A DNA stretch of 16,062 bases from Coriobacteriaceae bacterium (GTDB lineage: Bacteria > Actinomycetota > Coriobacteriia > Coriobacteriales > UMGS124). This document shows, in pieces, positions 7,138-15,232 of the stretch (its first letter is position 1; each line of letters starts with the position of its first letter). The stretch is from the NCBI GenBank assembly GCA_019421015.1, contig JAHZGC010000008.1, positions 16,734-32,795 of the forward strand, written 5' to 3'. The position numbers were made by a program, and so were the translations under genes. The notes beneath the pieces were generated by a model that ran no database searches, had not been told where the DNA came from, and saw nothing but the letters and a program-made list of their open reading frames with translations.

Positions 7138-7277
7138 ACATCGGTGGAGTCATCGGTTTGGTGGCGTTTACCAAGTCAGCCCTCGCAAAAGAATCCGGCG
7201 AGAGAACGTAGCTGAAGGATATGTAAAAGGCCCTCTAATTTAAGGGCGTCGCACTTTGAAAGCGGAAGGGGAGGAAG

Positions 7278-8348
7278 ATGGCGGACAAAGTGCTTGTGAC
7301 GGGCGCGGCCGGGTTCATAGGCGCGTTTCTGTGCAGGAAGCTTCTTGCAGATGGCTTCGAGGTCGTTGGCCTGGACAACATGAATCCATACTACGATCCG
7401 GATATCAAGCTCGACCGGCTGCGAATGCTGGCCGGGATCGCAGGGGAGGGCCCTGCGGGCGCCGACCCTGAGGGCTTTACCTGCGGAGCATTCCGCTTTG
7501 TGCGAGGCGACCTCGCAAACGCGGGTCTGATGGAATGGCTTTTCGCCAAGAACGGCTTCGACGTCGTCGTGAACCTCGCCGCCCAGGCCGGGGTGCGCTA
7601 CTCCATCGAGAACCCCAGGGCCTACGTGGACTCCAACCTGGTGGGGTTCTTCAACGTCCTGGAGTGCTGCAGGAAATACCCGGTCGAGCACCTGGTCTAC
7701 GCCAGCTCCTCCTCCGTCTACGGCGGCAACGAGAAGGTGCCCTTCTCTGAGGGGGACCGCGTGGACGAGCCCGTCTCCCTCTACGCCGCGACCAAGAAGT
7801 CCGATGAGCTCATGGCCCACGCCTACTCCAAGCTCTACTCGATACCAGCGACGGGTCTGCGCTTCTTCACGGTCTACGGCCCCATGGGCAGGCCCGACAT
7901 GGCCTACTTCTCCTTCACGGACAGGCTGGTCAGGGGCGAGAAGATAAAGATCTTCAACATGGGGGACTGCAAGAGGGACTTCACCTACGTCGACGACATC
8001 GTCGAAGGGGTGGTGCGCGTCATGGAGAACCCGCCTAAGGTGGAGACGGGCGCCGACGGCCTGCCGAAGGCCGCCCACCGCGTCTACAACATAGGCAACT
8101 CGGACCCGGAGAGCCTCCTCGACTTCGTGGACACGCTCCAGCGGGTCCTCGTCGAGGAGGGCGTCCTGCCCGCGGACTACGACTTCGAGGCCCACAGGGA
8201 GCTCGTCCCCATGCAGCCCGGCGACGTGCCCGTGACCTACGCGGACACCTCGGCCCTGGAGCGCGACACCGGCTTCAGGCCCTCCACGAGGCTCGAGGAC
8301 GGCCTGAGGGAGTTCGCGAGGTGGTACCGGGGGTACTACGGCCTTTAA
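7278..8348 (+). CDS. UDP-glucuronate 4-epimerase (CapI/LpsL type), copy 2
   Basis: A 356-residue second copy of the epimerase, with the same catalytic serine stretch and YxxxK (here Y169/K173) and the same NAD motif, so it should be equally active. Only the N-terminus differs: MADKVLV instead of MNKFLV, before the identical TGAAGFIG. The ATG at 7278 has a strong GGGGAGG (7268-7274) at short spacing, better than that of copy 1. It lies 140 bp after the TupA-like gene; that gap holds a small hairpin (GCCCT/AGGGC near 7231-7249) and possibly a promoter. Copy 2 leads directly to ugd copy 2 and the terminator, so it may be the ancestral end of the operon, with copy 1 the later arrival. That is inference. 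Confidence 0.93.
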   Translation: MADKVLVTGAAGFIGAFLCRKLLADGFEVVGLDNMNPYYDPDIKLDRLRMLAGIAGEGPAGADPEGFTCGAFRFVRGDLANAGLMEWLFAKNGFDVVVNLAAQAGVRYSIENPRAYVDSNLVGFFNVLECCRKYPVEHLVYASSSSVYGGNEKVPFSEGDRVDEPVSLYAATKKSDELMAHAYSKLYSIPATGLRFFTVYGPMGRPDMAYFSFTDRLVRGEKIKIFNMGDCKRDFTYVDDIVEGVVRVMENPPKVETGADGLPKAAHRVYNIGNSDPESLLDFVDTLQRVLVEEGVLPADYDFEAHRELVPMQPGDVPVTYADTSALERDTGFRPSTRLEDGLREFARWYRGYYGL

Positions 8349-9635
8349 AAGCCCGGCATCCGGGCTCGCCCGCGGGTTTTCGGAACTTGACACAGGAAGA
8401 GGGAAAAGGACATGAAGATCGCGGTAGCCGGCACGGGCTACGTGGGCCTGTCGCTCGCGTGCCTGCTCGCCCAGAACAACGACGTGGTGGCCGTGGACGT
8501 GGTCCCGGAGAAGGTGGAGCTGATAAACCGGGGCCTCTCGCCCATAGCCGACGCGGAGATCGAGGCGTTCCTGGGAGGCGGGAGGGGGCTGTCGCTTGAG
8601 GCCACCCTGGACGGGGAGGCGGCGTATAAGGGTGCCGAGCTCGTAGTCATCGCCACCCCGACGAACTACGACCCGGTGACCAACTGCTTCGACACCCGCT
8701 TCGTGGAGCAGGTGGTCGAGCTCGTTCTCTCGGTGAACCCCGACGCCGTGATGGTCGTCAAGTCCACGGTGCCGGTGGGCTACACGGAGTCCCTCTGCAC
8801 GAAGTACCCCGGCGGCTGCTTCCTCTTCTCCCCGGAGTTCCTGCGCGAGGGGAAGGCGCTCTACGACAACCTGCACCCCAGCCGCATCGTCGTGGGCGTG
8901 CCGGCGGGGGCGCCCGCGGGCTGGGACGCCCGCGCGGCCGCGGAGGGCTTCGCGGCGCTGCTCACGGGAGGGGCGGACGACGAGGGGGTGCCGGCCCTTA
9001 TCTGCGGCTCCACCGAGGCCGAGGCCGTCAAGCTCTTCGCGAACACCTACCTGGCCCTGCGCGTCGCCTACTTCAACGAGCTGGACACCTACTGCGCGGT
9101 GCGCGGGCTGGATACCGCGAAGGTGATAGAGGGGGTGTGCCTGGAGCCCAGGATCGGCTCCCACTACAACAACCCCTCCTTCGGCTACGGGGGCTACTGC
9201 CTTCCCAAGGACACCAAGCAGCTGCTCGCCAACTACGGCGACGTCCCCCAGGAGCTCATAGGCGCCATCGTGGGGGCGAACCGCACCAGGAAGGACTTCG
9301 TGGCGCAGCAGGTGCTGGACCGCGTGGCCGAGCTGAAGGAGCAGGGCGTCCCCAACCCCCTCGTGGGCGTCTACCGCCTCACCATGAAGAGCGGCAGCGA
9401 CAACTTCAGGGCGAGCTCGGTCCAGGGCGTCATGAAGCGCGTCAAGGCCAGGGGCGTGCCCGTCCTGGTCTACGAGCCGACGCTCGAGGACCCCGAGTTC
9501 TTCGGCAGCGAGGTGACGCGCGACCTAGACTCCTTCAAGTCCCGCTGCGACGTCATCGTCGCCAACCGCTGGTCCCCCGAGCTCGAGGGCGTCCCGGGGA
9601 AGGTGTACACGAGGGACCTGTTCAGGCGGGACTAA
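7296..9635 (+). repeat. 2,340-bp direct repeat, right copy (epimerase-ugd)
   Basis: This is the partner of 1705-4044, in the same orientation and 5,591 bases downstream. The start falls within codon 7 of the epimerase and the end is the last base of the ugd stop codon. Between the two copies lie 3,251 bases holding the acyltransferase, the TupA-like gene and non-coding DNA. Recombination between direct repeats of this length would remove that segment plus one repeat and leave an intact flippase-epimerase-ugd-terminator operon. Confidence 0.97.
8412..9635 (+). CDS. ugd: UDP-glucose 6-dehydrogenase, copy 2
   Basis: This 407-residue protein is identical to the product of 2821-4044, with the full active-site set (T119, E142, E146, K207, N211, C263, D267), and it makes UDP-glucuronate from UDP-glucose. 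The ribosome site and the 63-bp spacer from the epimerase are also identical. Unlike copy 1 it is followed within 35 bp by a strong intrinsic terminator, so it is the last gene of the operon. Two identical copies could raise the UDP-glucuronate supply, or they may simply reflect a recent duplication not yet diverged. Nothing suggests different substrate or regulation beyond promoter context. Confidence 0.96.
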   Translation: MKIAVAGTGYVGLSLACLLAQNNDVVAVDVVPEKVELINRGLSPIADAEIEAFLGGGRGLSLEATLDGEAAYKGAELVVIATPTNYDPVTNCFDTRFVEQVVELVLSVNPDAVMVVKSTVPVGYTESLCTKYPGGCFLFSPEFLREGKALYDNLHPSRIVVGVPAGAPAGWDARAAAEGFAALLTGGADDEGVPALICGSTEAEAVKLFANTYLALRVAYFNELDTYCAVRGLDTAKVIEGVCLEPRIGSHYNNPSFGYGGYCLPKDTKQLLANYGDVPQELIGAIVGANRTRKDFVAQQVLDRVAELKEQGVPNPLVGVYRLTMKSGSDNFRASSVQGVMKRVKARGVPVLVYEPTLEDPEFFGSEVTRDLDSFKSRCDVIVANRWSPELEGVPGKVYTRDLFRRD

Positions 9636-9669
9636 AAAGCACGCCGCGCCGTTAACCGCGCTGGAACCA

Positions 9670-9716
9670 AAGCAGGCCCTTGGCTCAAAGACAGAGCCAA
9701 GGGCCTGCTTGTTTTT
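9670..9716 (+). terminator. Strong intrinsic terminator at the end of the polysaccharide operon
   Basis: A perfect 17-bp stem (AAGCAGGCCCTTGGCTC at 9670-9686 with its complement at 9694-9710) closes a 7-base loop. It is followed by GTTTTT (9711-9716). It stands 35 bp after the ugd copy 2 stop and is the clearest regulatory element in the window. Confidence 0.96.
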
Positions 9717-10404
9717 ATCGGCAAAAAGGGCGGGGTGCGGTGGCTGGTGGGGGATGGACGTCCGGGCAAGTAGGAGGACCGCTGCCTTCTGGGTCCGTAG
9801 CCTGATGGAAGTCCGATTGAACGGGCGTTTTGGACGGCCGCGATATCATGTTGCGGTGGTTGCCAGGGGGGAAGGGCTGCGGTTAGATGCGTCTTGAGGC
9901 CTATTGGGCGTCGATCTCACGAAGTTGCTCGGGCAGATACCGGCGGGCATGCTAACGATATCGGCGGCGGCCCGTTGCCTAGCCGGGTAAACAAGGCAAG
10001 CCCCGCAGGTGGAGCAGTTGGGTTTGTAGGGTCGGAGCTGCTACTCCGGCCTCATTTGTTTTCTTGGGAGGTTTGGTTGTCGCCTTCTCCTGTGTTGTCC
10101 ACTTGCCCGGGCCTCTCTTCCTGGTCAGCCCGAGCAACGTGCGGTCAAGTTCCAAAAGGTGCTCGACGATTGCTGCCATAGTCGTCAGAACACACGGGGG
10201 CTCTACCGTCGGCGGCGTTCCTCTATTGCGATCGAAGAATCACCCGCATGTGGACCTCCGTCGATGTGGTGGATTAAGCAGGAACTCGATGAGGTTAAGG
10301 GCTTAAGCCATCACGGTGGAAGTGAACGTGTCGATCAACGCTATCGCACGATTATTCCCCCATTAGATTCTTTTCTGTAAGATGAATACCTTAAAAGATG
10401 CCAT
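9717..10404. other. 688-bp gene-poor stretch between operon terminator and helicase gene
   Basis: No frame here has a recognisable product. The most protein-like is a minus-strand frame from about 10179 down to 9979 (66 residues from ATG, beginning MAAIVEHLLELDR). It lacks a ribosome site and stays open upstream of the ATG for about 20 codons, so it may be a remnant. A short hairpin (CGGAG/CTCCG) lies near 10035-10050. The promoter of the helicase gene should be in the last 100 bases, where sequence becomes AT-richer, but I cannot pick boxes with confidence. Confidence 0.4.
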
Positions 10405-13125
10405 ATGGAAAGGGAGAGCAGCTTGAGGTCGCCTATTGATGAGCTTGCTAACGCGAATGAGGCTGTCGAAAGGCATCTGAGAACCATCTTCATTCAGGGA
10501 AGAGCAGAGGTGGCTCAAGATGTCATACAAGATCTCCGCCACCTTGTTGAGCATGTTGCTATGTTTGCAGTCCATGGAAGCGAGCAGTTCGATGAAGACT
10601 ACTACTCGAAGATAAAGCCAGCGCTCAGCGTGCTCAAAAGGCGGGGAACCACCAAGTTCATCTGGGAATTTCACCATCTACTGCAAAAAGTTGTCTCCCA
10701 TTATGTTCCTTATACGGATGCTTCCGAACGTTTAATGCTGGCCTACTATGAAGAACTTATTTTACTGAGAGATTATGCTAGAAAGTCTCTCAGAATAGAT
10801 ATTCTATCTAATTTGGAGTTATTTCCTGTTGATATTGATAGCGGTTTAAAAGATTATTACGACAGCGTTGCTAGGCAAATAGACCAAACTGCCTCCACTT
10901 ACAGGCCTTCTTCCGATCGACACAGATTCTATATTCGCAGGGTAAGACCTTTCTTCTCCCATGGAAGGGTCTATTATGAAATGACGCTTTTGCGACCCCA
11001 TGACATATCGAGCAAGTTCGATCATATCGTTGCATTTTCACGTGAACGCATCCCAACGGAAAACTGCGTTCTGCTCTCTCTGTCCGAGACGATTACGAGT
11101 GGGTTCGGTGCTGAGTTGCCCATATCAATTGTACTGGACTGGAGCGTGTCGGTTAGGCCCTGCGAGTTAAAAGCCCTACTCAGGGTATTTGGTTTTCACA
11201 AGTTAGCGTCCAAGGGGATACCGCACGATGAGCGCGGGGCTCTTATGAGATTGATGACTTCAACGAGAATGTCCATGGCGGAAATTGCAGTTTTGCCAAG
11301 TAAAGAGTATGAGAACTATCTCGTGGGAATCGCCCGTGACGGTGCCATAAGATCATTATTGGACGCCGCTCGACGCCATCTGACTTCCAATTGTCCAGGA
11401 TCGAACGTGCTCAGGTATTTGCTGCATAGGCCGCGAAATAGGGTAATTAAGGACCAGCTTCAGGAACGACCCAATAACTGGCTCGGTAATCTTTACTTGC
11501 AAAACGGCTGTATACCTTTCGATAAACAGCCTTACTGCATGTCTTTGCTTGGGCATGAAGTGGTGCCGGCGGAGTTGCTATATTGTATAGATCCTTCAGA
11601 ATACGAGGATGATCATCTTGCTAGGACAGTAAGATGTATGTCGAACGACCAAGGAGCTCTATATATTTGCGAGAAAGACCTACAGGGATTTGTCGGTATA
11701 GATCGTCTTATCGAGTCTCACAATGGGAAGCTTTACAGGAGTCATTTAAGTCGGGCGAGTTTGGTACATGAAATGGGCCAGGTGTTTTTCAACGGCGACG
11801 AGAACGATGCGGCTTCTATCATGAGGAAGCTCCGGACGCTTTCGGAAAGCGGTCTGGTGGGATATGGGTCGGTTTGCGAGTCGTGGTTAGACATGAATTC
11901 GAGTCGGATCGATGACCCCTGCAAAGAAAAAGCGCTAAAGGAGATGTTCGCAGATACGTCGGTCTCCCTTATCTATGGAGCGGCGGGAACCGGTAAAACG
12001 ACGATGATTGACCTCGTATGTGCGCTTTTTCCAGACGTCTCCAAGATTGCAATTGCTTGCACAAACCCGGCGGTTGACAACCTCAAAAGGAGAATTCATG
12101 ACACATCCTGCGAATTTATGACCATCGCAAAGTATTTATCGGGCAACTATTCATGCGATATCCTCATTGTCGACGAGTGCAGCACTGTGAGCAACCGGGA
12201 TATGTGTAAAATTCTAAGTAGAGAGGACTTCAAAACTCTTCTACTTGTGGGAGATGTGTGCCAGCTTGAGTCAATTCGTTTTGGTAATTGGTTCAACCTT
12301 GCCAGGCAGTTCTTGCCGGAAAAGTGTATCCATGAATTTACGGAACCTTGGCGCGCTGCGAATGGGGATCTTGCGAGGCTTTGGGACGCTGTCAGAAGAA
12401 AAGAGCCAGAGATTAACGAGCTTCTTTGCGTATGCAAGATGGGGCTACCGCTGGAGAAATTTGAGTGGAAACGGGAATCAGACGATGAGGTGGTCCTGTG
12501 TCTCAACTATGATGGCCCTTTCGGGGTCAGTAGTATAAATCGCCTTTTACAGGCCGCCAACCCGAATGAAGAGGTACTTTGGGGGCAACGGGTTTATAAG
12601 GTCGGAGACCCTATACTGTTTGATGATTCCAGGCGCTTTTCTCTCCTTTACAACAATCTGAAGGGCACAATCGAGGGGATTGAGGTATCGAGGGATTGTT
12701 TTATCACCTTTAAGGTGTCGGTGGATGCCTCGATAACCGCTCTTTCGGTCAAATCGGAGTTTGGGCTTACATTTGAGGGTAATCAAAACGGCAAGACGCT
12801 TTTGAGCTTTTCCGTTTTCAAAGATGATGACCCCGACGGAGACGGGGAAGGGGGCGACTGCGAGCGGATTGTGCCGTTCCAAGTTGCTTACGCTGCTTCA
12901 GTTCACAAGGCTCAAGGCCTGGAGTATTCCTCGGTGAAATTGATTATTACCAGGGACGTGGAGGAACGTATAACGCATAGCGTTTTTTACACTGCCATCA
13001 CGAGGGCGCGTGAGAAGTTAAAAATTTATTGGTCTCCGGAAACACAGGCCAAGGTAATAGCCGGACTTATCCCATGTTCGACCAAAAAAGATGCCTATCT
13101 GCTTAAAGGGCGTTGCGGGCTTTAA
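10405..13125 (+). CDS. Large protein with C-terminal RecD/UvrD-like superfamily 1 helicase
   Basis: A 906-residue protein with an ATP-driven DNA (or RNA) helicase in its last 400 residues: Walker A GAAGTGKT (525-532), Walker B 'LIVDECS' (D590, E591), motif III GDVCQ (616-620), and 'TEPWRA' with R650. Near the end are 'VHKAQGLEYSSV' (833-844) and 'YTAITRAR' (862-869), the UvrD_C_2/RecD-type motifs V and VI. All are intact. Residues 1-500 match no domain I can name, though 'YIRRVRPFFSHGRVYYEMTLL' (split as FYIRRVRPFF and HGRVYYEM) looks like a conserved core. An in-frame TAA (10378-10380) rules out starts further upstream. A TTG at 10423 with AGGGAG 7 bases upstream is an alternative start. It is AT-richer than its neighbours and stands alone between gene-poor stretches, which suggests transfer. 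A defence or repair role is plausible but unproven. Confidence 0.85.
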   Translation: MERESSLRSPIDELANANEAVERHLRTIFIQGRAEVAQDVIQDLRHLVEHVAMFAVHGSEQFDEDYYSKIKPALSVLKRRGTTKFIWEFHHLLQKVVSHYVPYTDASERLMLAYYEELILLRDYARKSLRIDILSNLELFPVDIDSGLKDYYDSVARQIDQTASTYRPSSDRHRFYIRRVRPFFSHGRVYYEMTLLRPHDISSKFDHIVAFSRERIPTENCVLLSLSETITSGFGAELPISIVLDWSVSVRPCELKALLRVFGFHKLASKGIPHDERGALMRLMTSTRMSMAEIAVLPSKEYENYLVGIARDGAIRSLLDAARRHLTSNCPGSNVLRYLLHRPRNRVIKDQLQERPNNWLGNLYLQNGCIPFDKQPYCMSLLGHEVVPAELLYCIDPSEYEDDHLARTVRCMSNDQGALYICEKDLQGFVGIDRLIESHNGKLYRSHLSRASLVHEMGQVFFNGDENDAASIMRKLRTLSESGLVGYGSVCESWLDMNSSRIDDPCKEKALKEMFADTSVSLIYGAAGTGKTTMIDLVCALFPDVSKIAIACTNPAVDNLKRRIHDTSCEFMTIAKYLSGNYSCDILIVDECSTVSNRDMCKILSREDFKTLLLVGDVCQLESIRFGNWFNLARQFLPEKCIHEFTEPWRAANGDLARLWDAVRRKEPEINELLCVCKMGLPLEKFEWKRESDDEVVLCLNYDGPFGVSSINRLLQAANPNEEVLWGQRVYKVGDPILFDDSRRFSLLYNNLKGTIEGIEVSRDCFITFKVSVDASITALSVKSEFGLTFEGNQNGKTLLSFSVFKDDDPDGDGEGGDCERIVPFQVAYAASVHKAQGLEYSSVKLIITRDVEERITHSVFYTAITRAREKLKIYWSPETQAKVIAGLIPCSTKKDAYLLKGRCGL

Positions 13126-13791
13126 GGGATGGAGCGGTTGAAGGGTGGAGCGCGCAACCGAGTCTGATTGGCTGCTTTTCGAGGCCGACTACTATTTCAG
13201 GGGACTTAAGTTCATGCCCTCTTGACAGAATGGGGTGATATCAGACTTGAACATTCGGTTCGTAGCGAGTGAGAGAAATGCAAAACCTCTATCCCTGATG
13301 ACGCGCTGGCACTTTTTTATAACGGCATGGTGCTAGAGACGGTGCACTTCGAAGCGGTGGCGGCTGCTGTTGGGTCCTTCCTTGCGATGCCGGCCTTCCT
13401 GTTTGGTCCCAAAGTGCTTGACGTTCGAAAGCAGTCTTGTGGATGATCCCGATGGTTCCATTAAAGCAGCCTTGTTGTCCTGCTTCGCGCCATGGACATC
13501 GATATCAGGGATATTACGTATGAGCGATCAAAGTCGGGAATCCAGTTCTACTCCCACCATTTGGGGCCGGATGGGGCTAACCACGAGATGCCTCTTGAGC
13601 TGCAACGACCTCGTACTTGGGGACGTGCCTCATATTGGGATGGACCCGCCCCTTCGCGATCGTACACAGCTCTTCTGGAGTCTAAATCCCCCCATATTCC
13701 AACAACCTCAGCTGACCATCCCGGCGATTCACAACGTGTTGTGTCCCATGACTATGACAACCATGGGACACTTGGTTCCCGTCTGCTCTGC
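13126..13791. other. 666-bp gene-poor stretch between helicase and slipin genes
   Basis: The convergent genes on either side both end here. Two overlapping + strand frames (13370-13795 and 13492-13812) are open, but their products have no recognisable family, membrane segments or good ribosome site. I treat them as chance or decayed sequence. A weak hairpin (CGGTTG near 13135 with CAACCG near 13156) follows the helicase stop without a U run. The only clear structure is the palindrome at 13741-13771, listed separately. Confidence 0.4.
13741..13771. terminator. 10-bp perfect hairpin downstream of the slipin gene; possible terminator or repeat element
   Basis: GTGTCCCATG (13741-13750) pairs perfectly with CATGGGACAC (13762-13771) across an 11-base loop, 20 bp past the slipin stop on the minus strand. 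No U-rich run follows on either strand, so an intrinsic terminator call is weak. It could instead be a dispersed palindromic element or a Rho-linked 3' end. Confidence 0.35.
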
Positions 13792-14757
13792 CTAGCCTCC
13801 CATCCGTTTTAAGAAGTCGGCCGAACTGCCCAGGCTGTCTCCCAACGAATTGGGGACCACGACCATGCCGCCCTTCTCGCGCATGCTTTCGTTCACGATA
13901 TGCATAGCGCGCAGTTGCAGGGCTCGGTCGTTTTTGTCGTAGGTATTGGCTGCGTCTACCAACATTTCGGCAAGGTCTTTCTCTACCTCTCCCAAGATAA
14001 CCCGCGCGTCACGTTCCCGCTGCGCCTGAGCGGCCTTAGAAAGCGAGTCTTGAAGGTCCTTGGGGATTATGATGTTGCGGATTTTGACCGCCGTGACCGA
14101 GATACCCCAATCTTCGGTTACCGCGGCAATCTCATCTCGTATCTCCTTATCGAGCTGGCGGCGTCGAGTGGCCAACTCGTCGATGGCAACGCTGCCGATT
14201 ACGTCACGCATACAAGTTTGGGCAATGCGAGACACCGCGCTTCGGTAGTCTTCGACCTCGGTGCACGCTTTTTTGGGATCCCATACCGCCCAATAAAATA
14301 CGGCGTCCACGTCAACGGGAACCAGGTCCTCCGTCAGAATCTGTTCACCGGCAAAGAACGTGCACCTCATGCGTTGGTCCACGCGAAGCGTTGTGTACTC
14401 GATAACAGGGATGGTGAAATAGACGCCCGGTCCAACAATGCGGTCCAGCTTTCCGAAGCGAAGCACTACCGAGCGCTCCCATTGCAGCGTGATATGGATG
14501 GACATCGCGCCGAGTGTGCCGACTAAAACGGCAACGAGGAGTGCACCCCAAAGTGGCAGTGCGTGAATGCTGGCAAAGAGGCCAATCAAGAACCCAATAA
14601 TAAAGACGCTGGCAGAAAAGAGATAGACGCCTCGATGAGATGCCGCCGAACGCTGGCGCGTTGTTTCTTTTGGGCTGTGTTCTGCAAATGCAAGGCCTTG
14701 GCCTGCGTAAGAGGCTGTAGTCTCGTCTTGAAACCCAAAGCTTTTACCGTTCCCCAT
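13792..14757 (-). CDS. Slipin / SPFH (Band 7) membrane protein
   Basis: A 321-residue member of the stomatin/slipin group, which scaffolds membrane microdomains and often affects protease or transporter activity. A polar N-terminal tail (1-42) is followed by two adjacent helices (about 43-65 and 67-89). The Band 7 domain then opens with 'QWERSVVLRFGKLD', 'GPGVYFTIPVIE' and 'RVDQRM'. Next come 'VDVDAVFYWAVWDP' and 'MRDVIGSVAIDELATRR', then 'VTAVKIRNIIIPKDLQDS' and the 'AAQAQRERDARVI' coiled region, all classic for slipins. Two N-terminal helices rather than one is less usual. The gene starts on the last A of the regulator stop codon (TAATG), so the two are translationally coupled and probably co-regulated. 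No NfeD partner is visible nearby. Confidence 0.92.
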   Translation of the reverse strand: MGNGKSFGFQDETTASYAGQGLAFAEHSPKETTRQRSAASHRGVYLFSASVFIIGFLIGLFASIHALPLWGALLVAVLVGTLGAMSIHITLQWERSVVLRFGKLDRIVGPGVYFTIPVIEYTTLRVDQRMRCTFFAGEQILTEDLVPVDVDAVFYWAVWDPKKACTEVEDYRSAVSRIAQTCMRDVIGSVAIDELATRRRQLDKEIRDEIAAVTEDWGISVTAVKIRNIIIPKDLQDSLSKAAQAQRERDARVILGEVEKDLAEMLVDAANTYDKNDRALQLRAMHIVNESMREKGGMVVVPNSLGDSLGSSADFLKRMGG

Positions 14758-15134
14758 TAGCGTGCCCTCCCCAGTTCTTTTTCAAGTGCCATGAAAAGTT
14801 CTTGATCGGTCATGCCGGATTTTCGCGCAGTGGCAACGAGGTCGATGATCATGGAGTTGATCCTGATGTCAGGGCGCACAATGTCCTTGTCTTTCTCAAG
14901 CGTTACGAAGGTTCCTTTGCCCTGCTTGGTCTTTATGATTCCGTCCCGTTCAAGGTCGCGGTAGACCTTGCTCACGGTGTTGTATGCAATATTGAGTTTT
15001 ACCGAAAGCTCGCGCACCGTTGGCAGCTGGTCGCCGTTTGAGTACACGTCGGTCATGATGAGGTAGACGAGACGGTCTTTGAGCTGCACCCAGAGGGGAA
15101 TGTTGCTGTCGGGATTGAGCTGGAAGTCTTCCAA
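14757..15134 (-). CDS. GntR-family regulator, YtrA subfamily
   Basis: A 125-residue regulator with an N-terminal winged helix-turn-helix (about 10-78): 'IPLWVQLKDRL', then 'GDQLPTVRELSVKLNIAYNT' as the recognition region, 'VYRDLERDGI' and 'TKQGKGTFV' as the wing. It has only a short C-terminal helical tail (about 85-125). That length fits the YtrA subfamily, which dimerises through the tail and lacks a large ligand domain. The start is TTG at 15134; an in-frame TAG 12 bases upstream leaves no earlier choice, and the ribosome site (GGCGG) is weak. It overlaps the slipin start by one base and is divergent from the NrfD-like gene. YtrA regulators usually repress their own operon, so the repeats at 15180-15203 are the likely binding site. 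Confidence 0.92.
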   Translation of the reverse strand: MEDFQLNPDSNIPLWVQLKDRLVYLIMTDVYSNGDQLPTVRELSVKLNIAYNTVSKVYRDLERDGIIKTKQGKGTFVTLEKDKDIVRPDIRINSMIIDLVATARKSGMTDQELFMALEKELGRAR

Positions 15135-15151
15135 GTGCGCCGCCTAACCGT

Positions 15152-15181
15152 TTGTCGCAATAGTATGCGTTATTCTACAAT
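15152..15181 (+). promoter_or_regulatory. Candidate sigma-70-type promoter for the NrfD-like gene
   Basis: TTGTCG (15152-15157) and TACAAT (15176-15181) are separated by 18 bases. They match the -35 box in four positions and the -10 box in five. Transcription would start near 15188, within the tandem repeat, about 45 bases before the ATG at 15233. Confidence 0.5.
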
Positions 15182-15203
15182 AGAATCAGTTATAGAATCA
15201 GTT
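15180..15203. repeat. Tandem 12-bp repeat, likely operator of the GntR regulator
   Basis: ATAGAATCAGTT occurs twice head to tail (15180-15191 and 15192-15203). The first TAGAAT also pairs with ATTCTA at 15172-15177, giving an inverted repeat with a 3-base centre. The cluster covers the predicted start point of the rightward gene and lies upstream of the leftward regulator. Binding there could control both directions. Confidence 0.5.
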
Positions 15204-15232
15204 GTCCCGAAGTAAACAAAGGCGGGCATCGC

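Noticed and set aside
1705..9635. The idea that the repeat is an insertion sequence or composite transposon
   Set aside because: The repeat units carry only metabolic genes. I see no transposase, no terminal inverted repeats at 1705, 4044, 7296 or 9635, and no target-site duplication.
9979..10179. 66-codon minus-strand frame beginning MAAIVEHLLELDR
   Set aside because: It looks mildly protein-like, but there is no ribosome site, no recognisable family, and the frame is open upstream without a start. It could be a remnant; not enough to call a gene.
13370..13812. Two overlapping + strand frames ending near the slipin stop
   Set aside because: Products have no known family and no ribosome site. 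The second runs over the end of the slipin gene, and the palindrome at 13741-13771 lies inside both.
13900..14526. 208-codon + strand frame antisense to the slipin gene
   Set aside because: The minus strand has an unmistakable Band 7 protein over the same bases.
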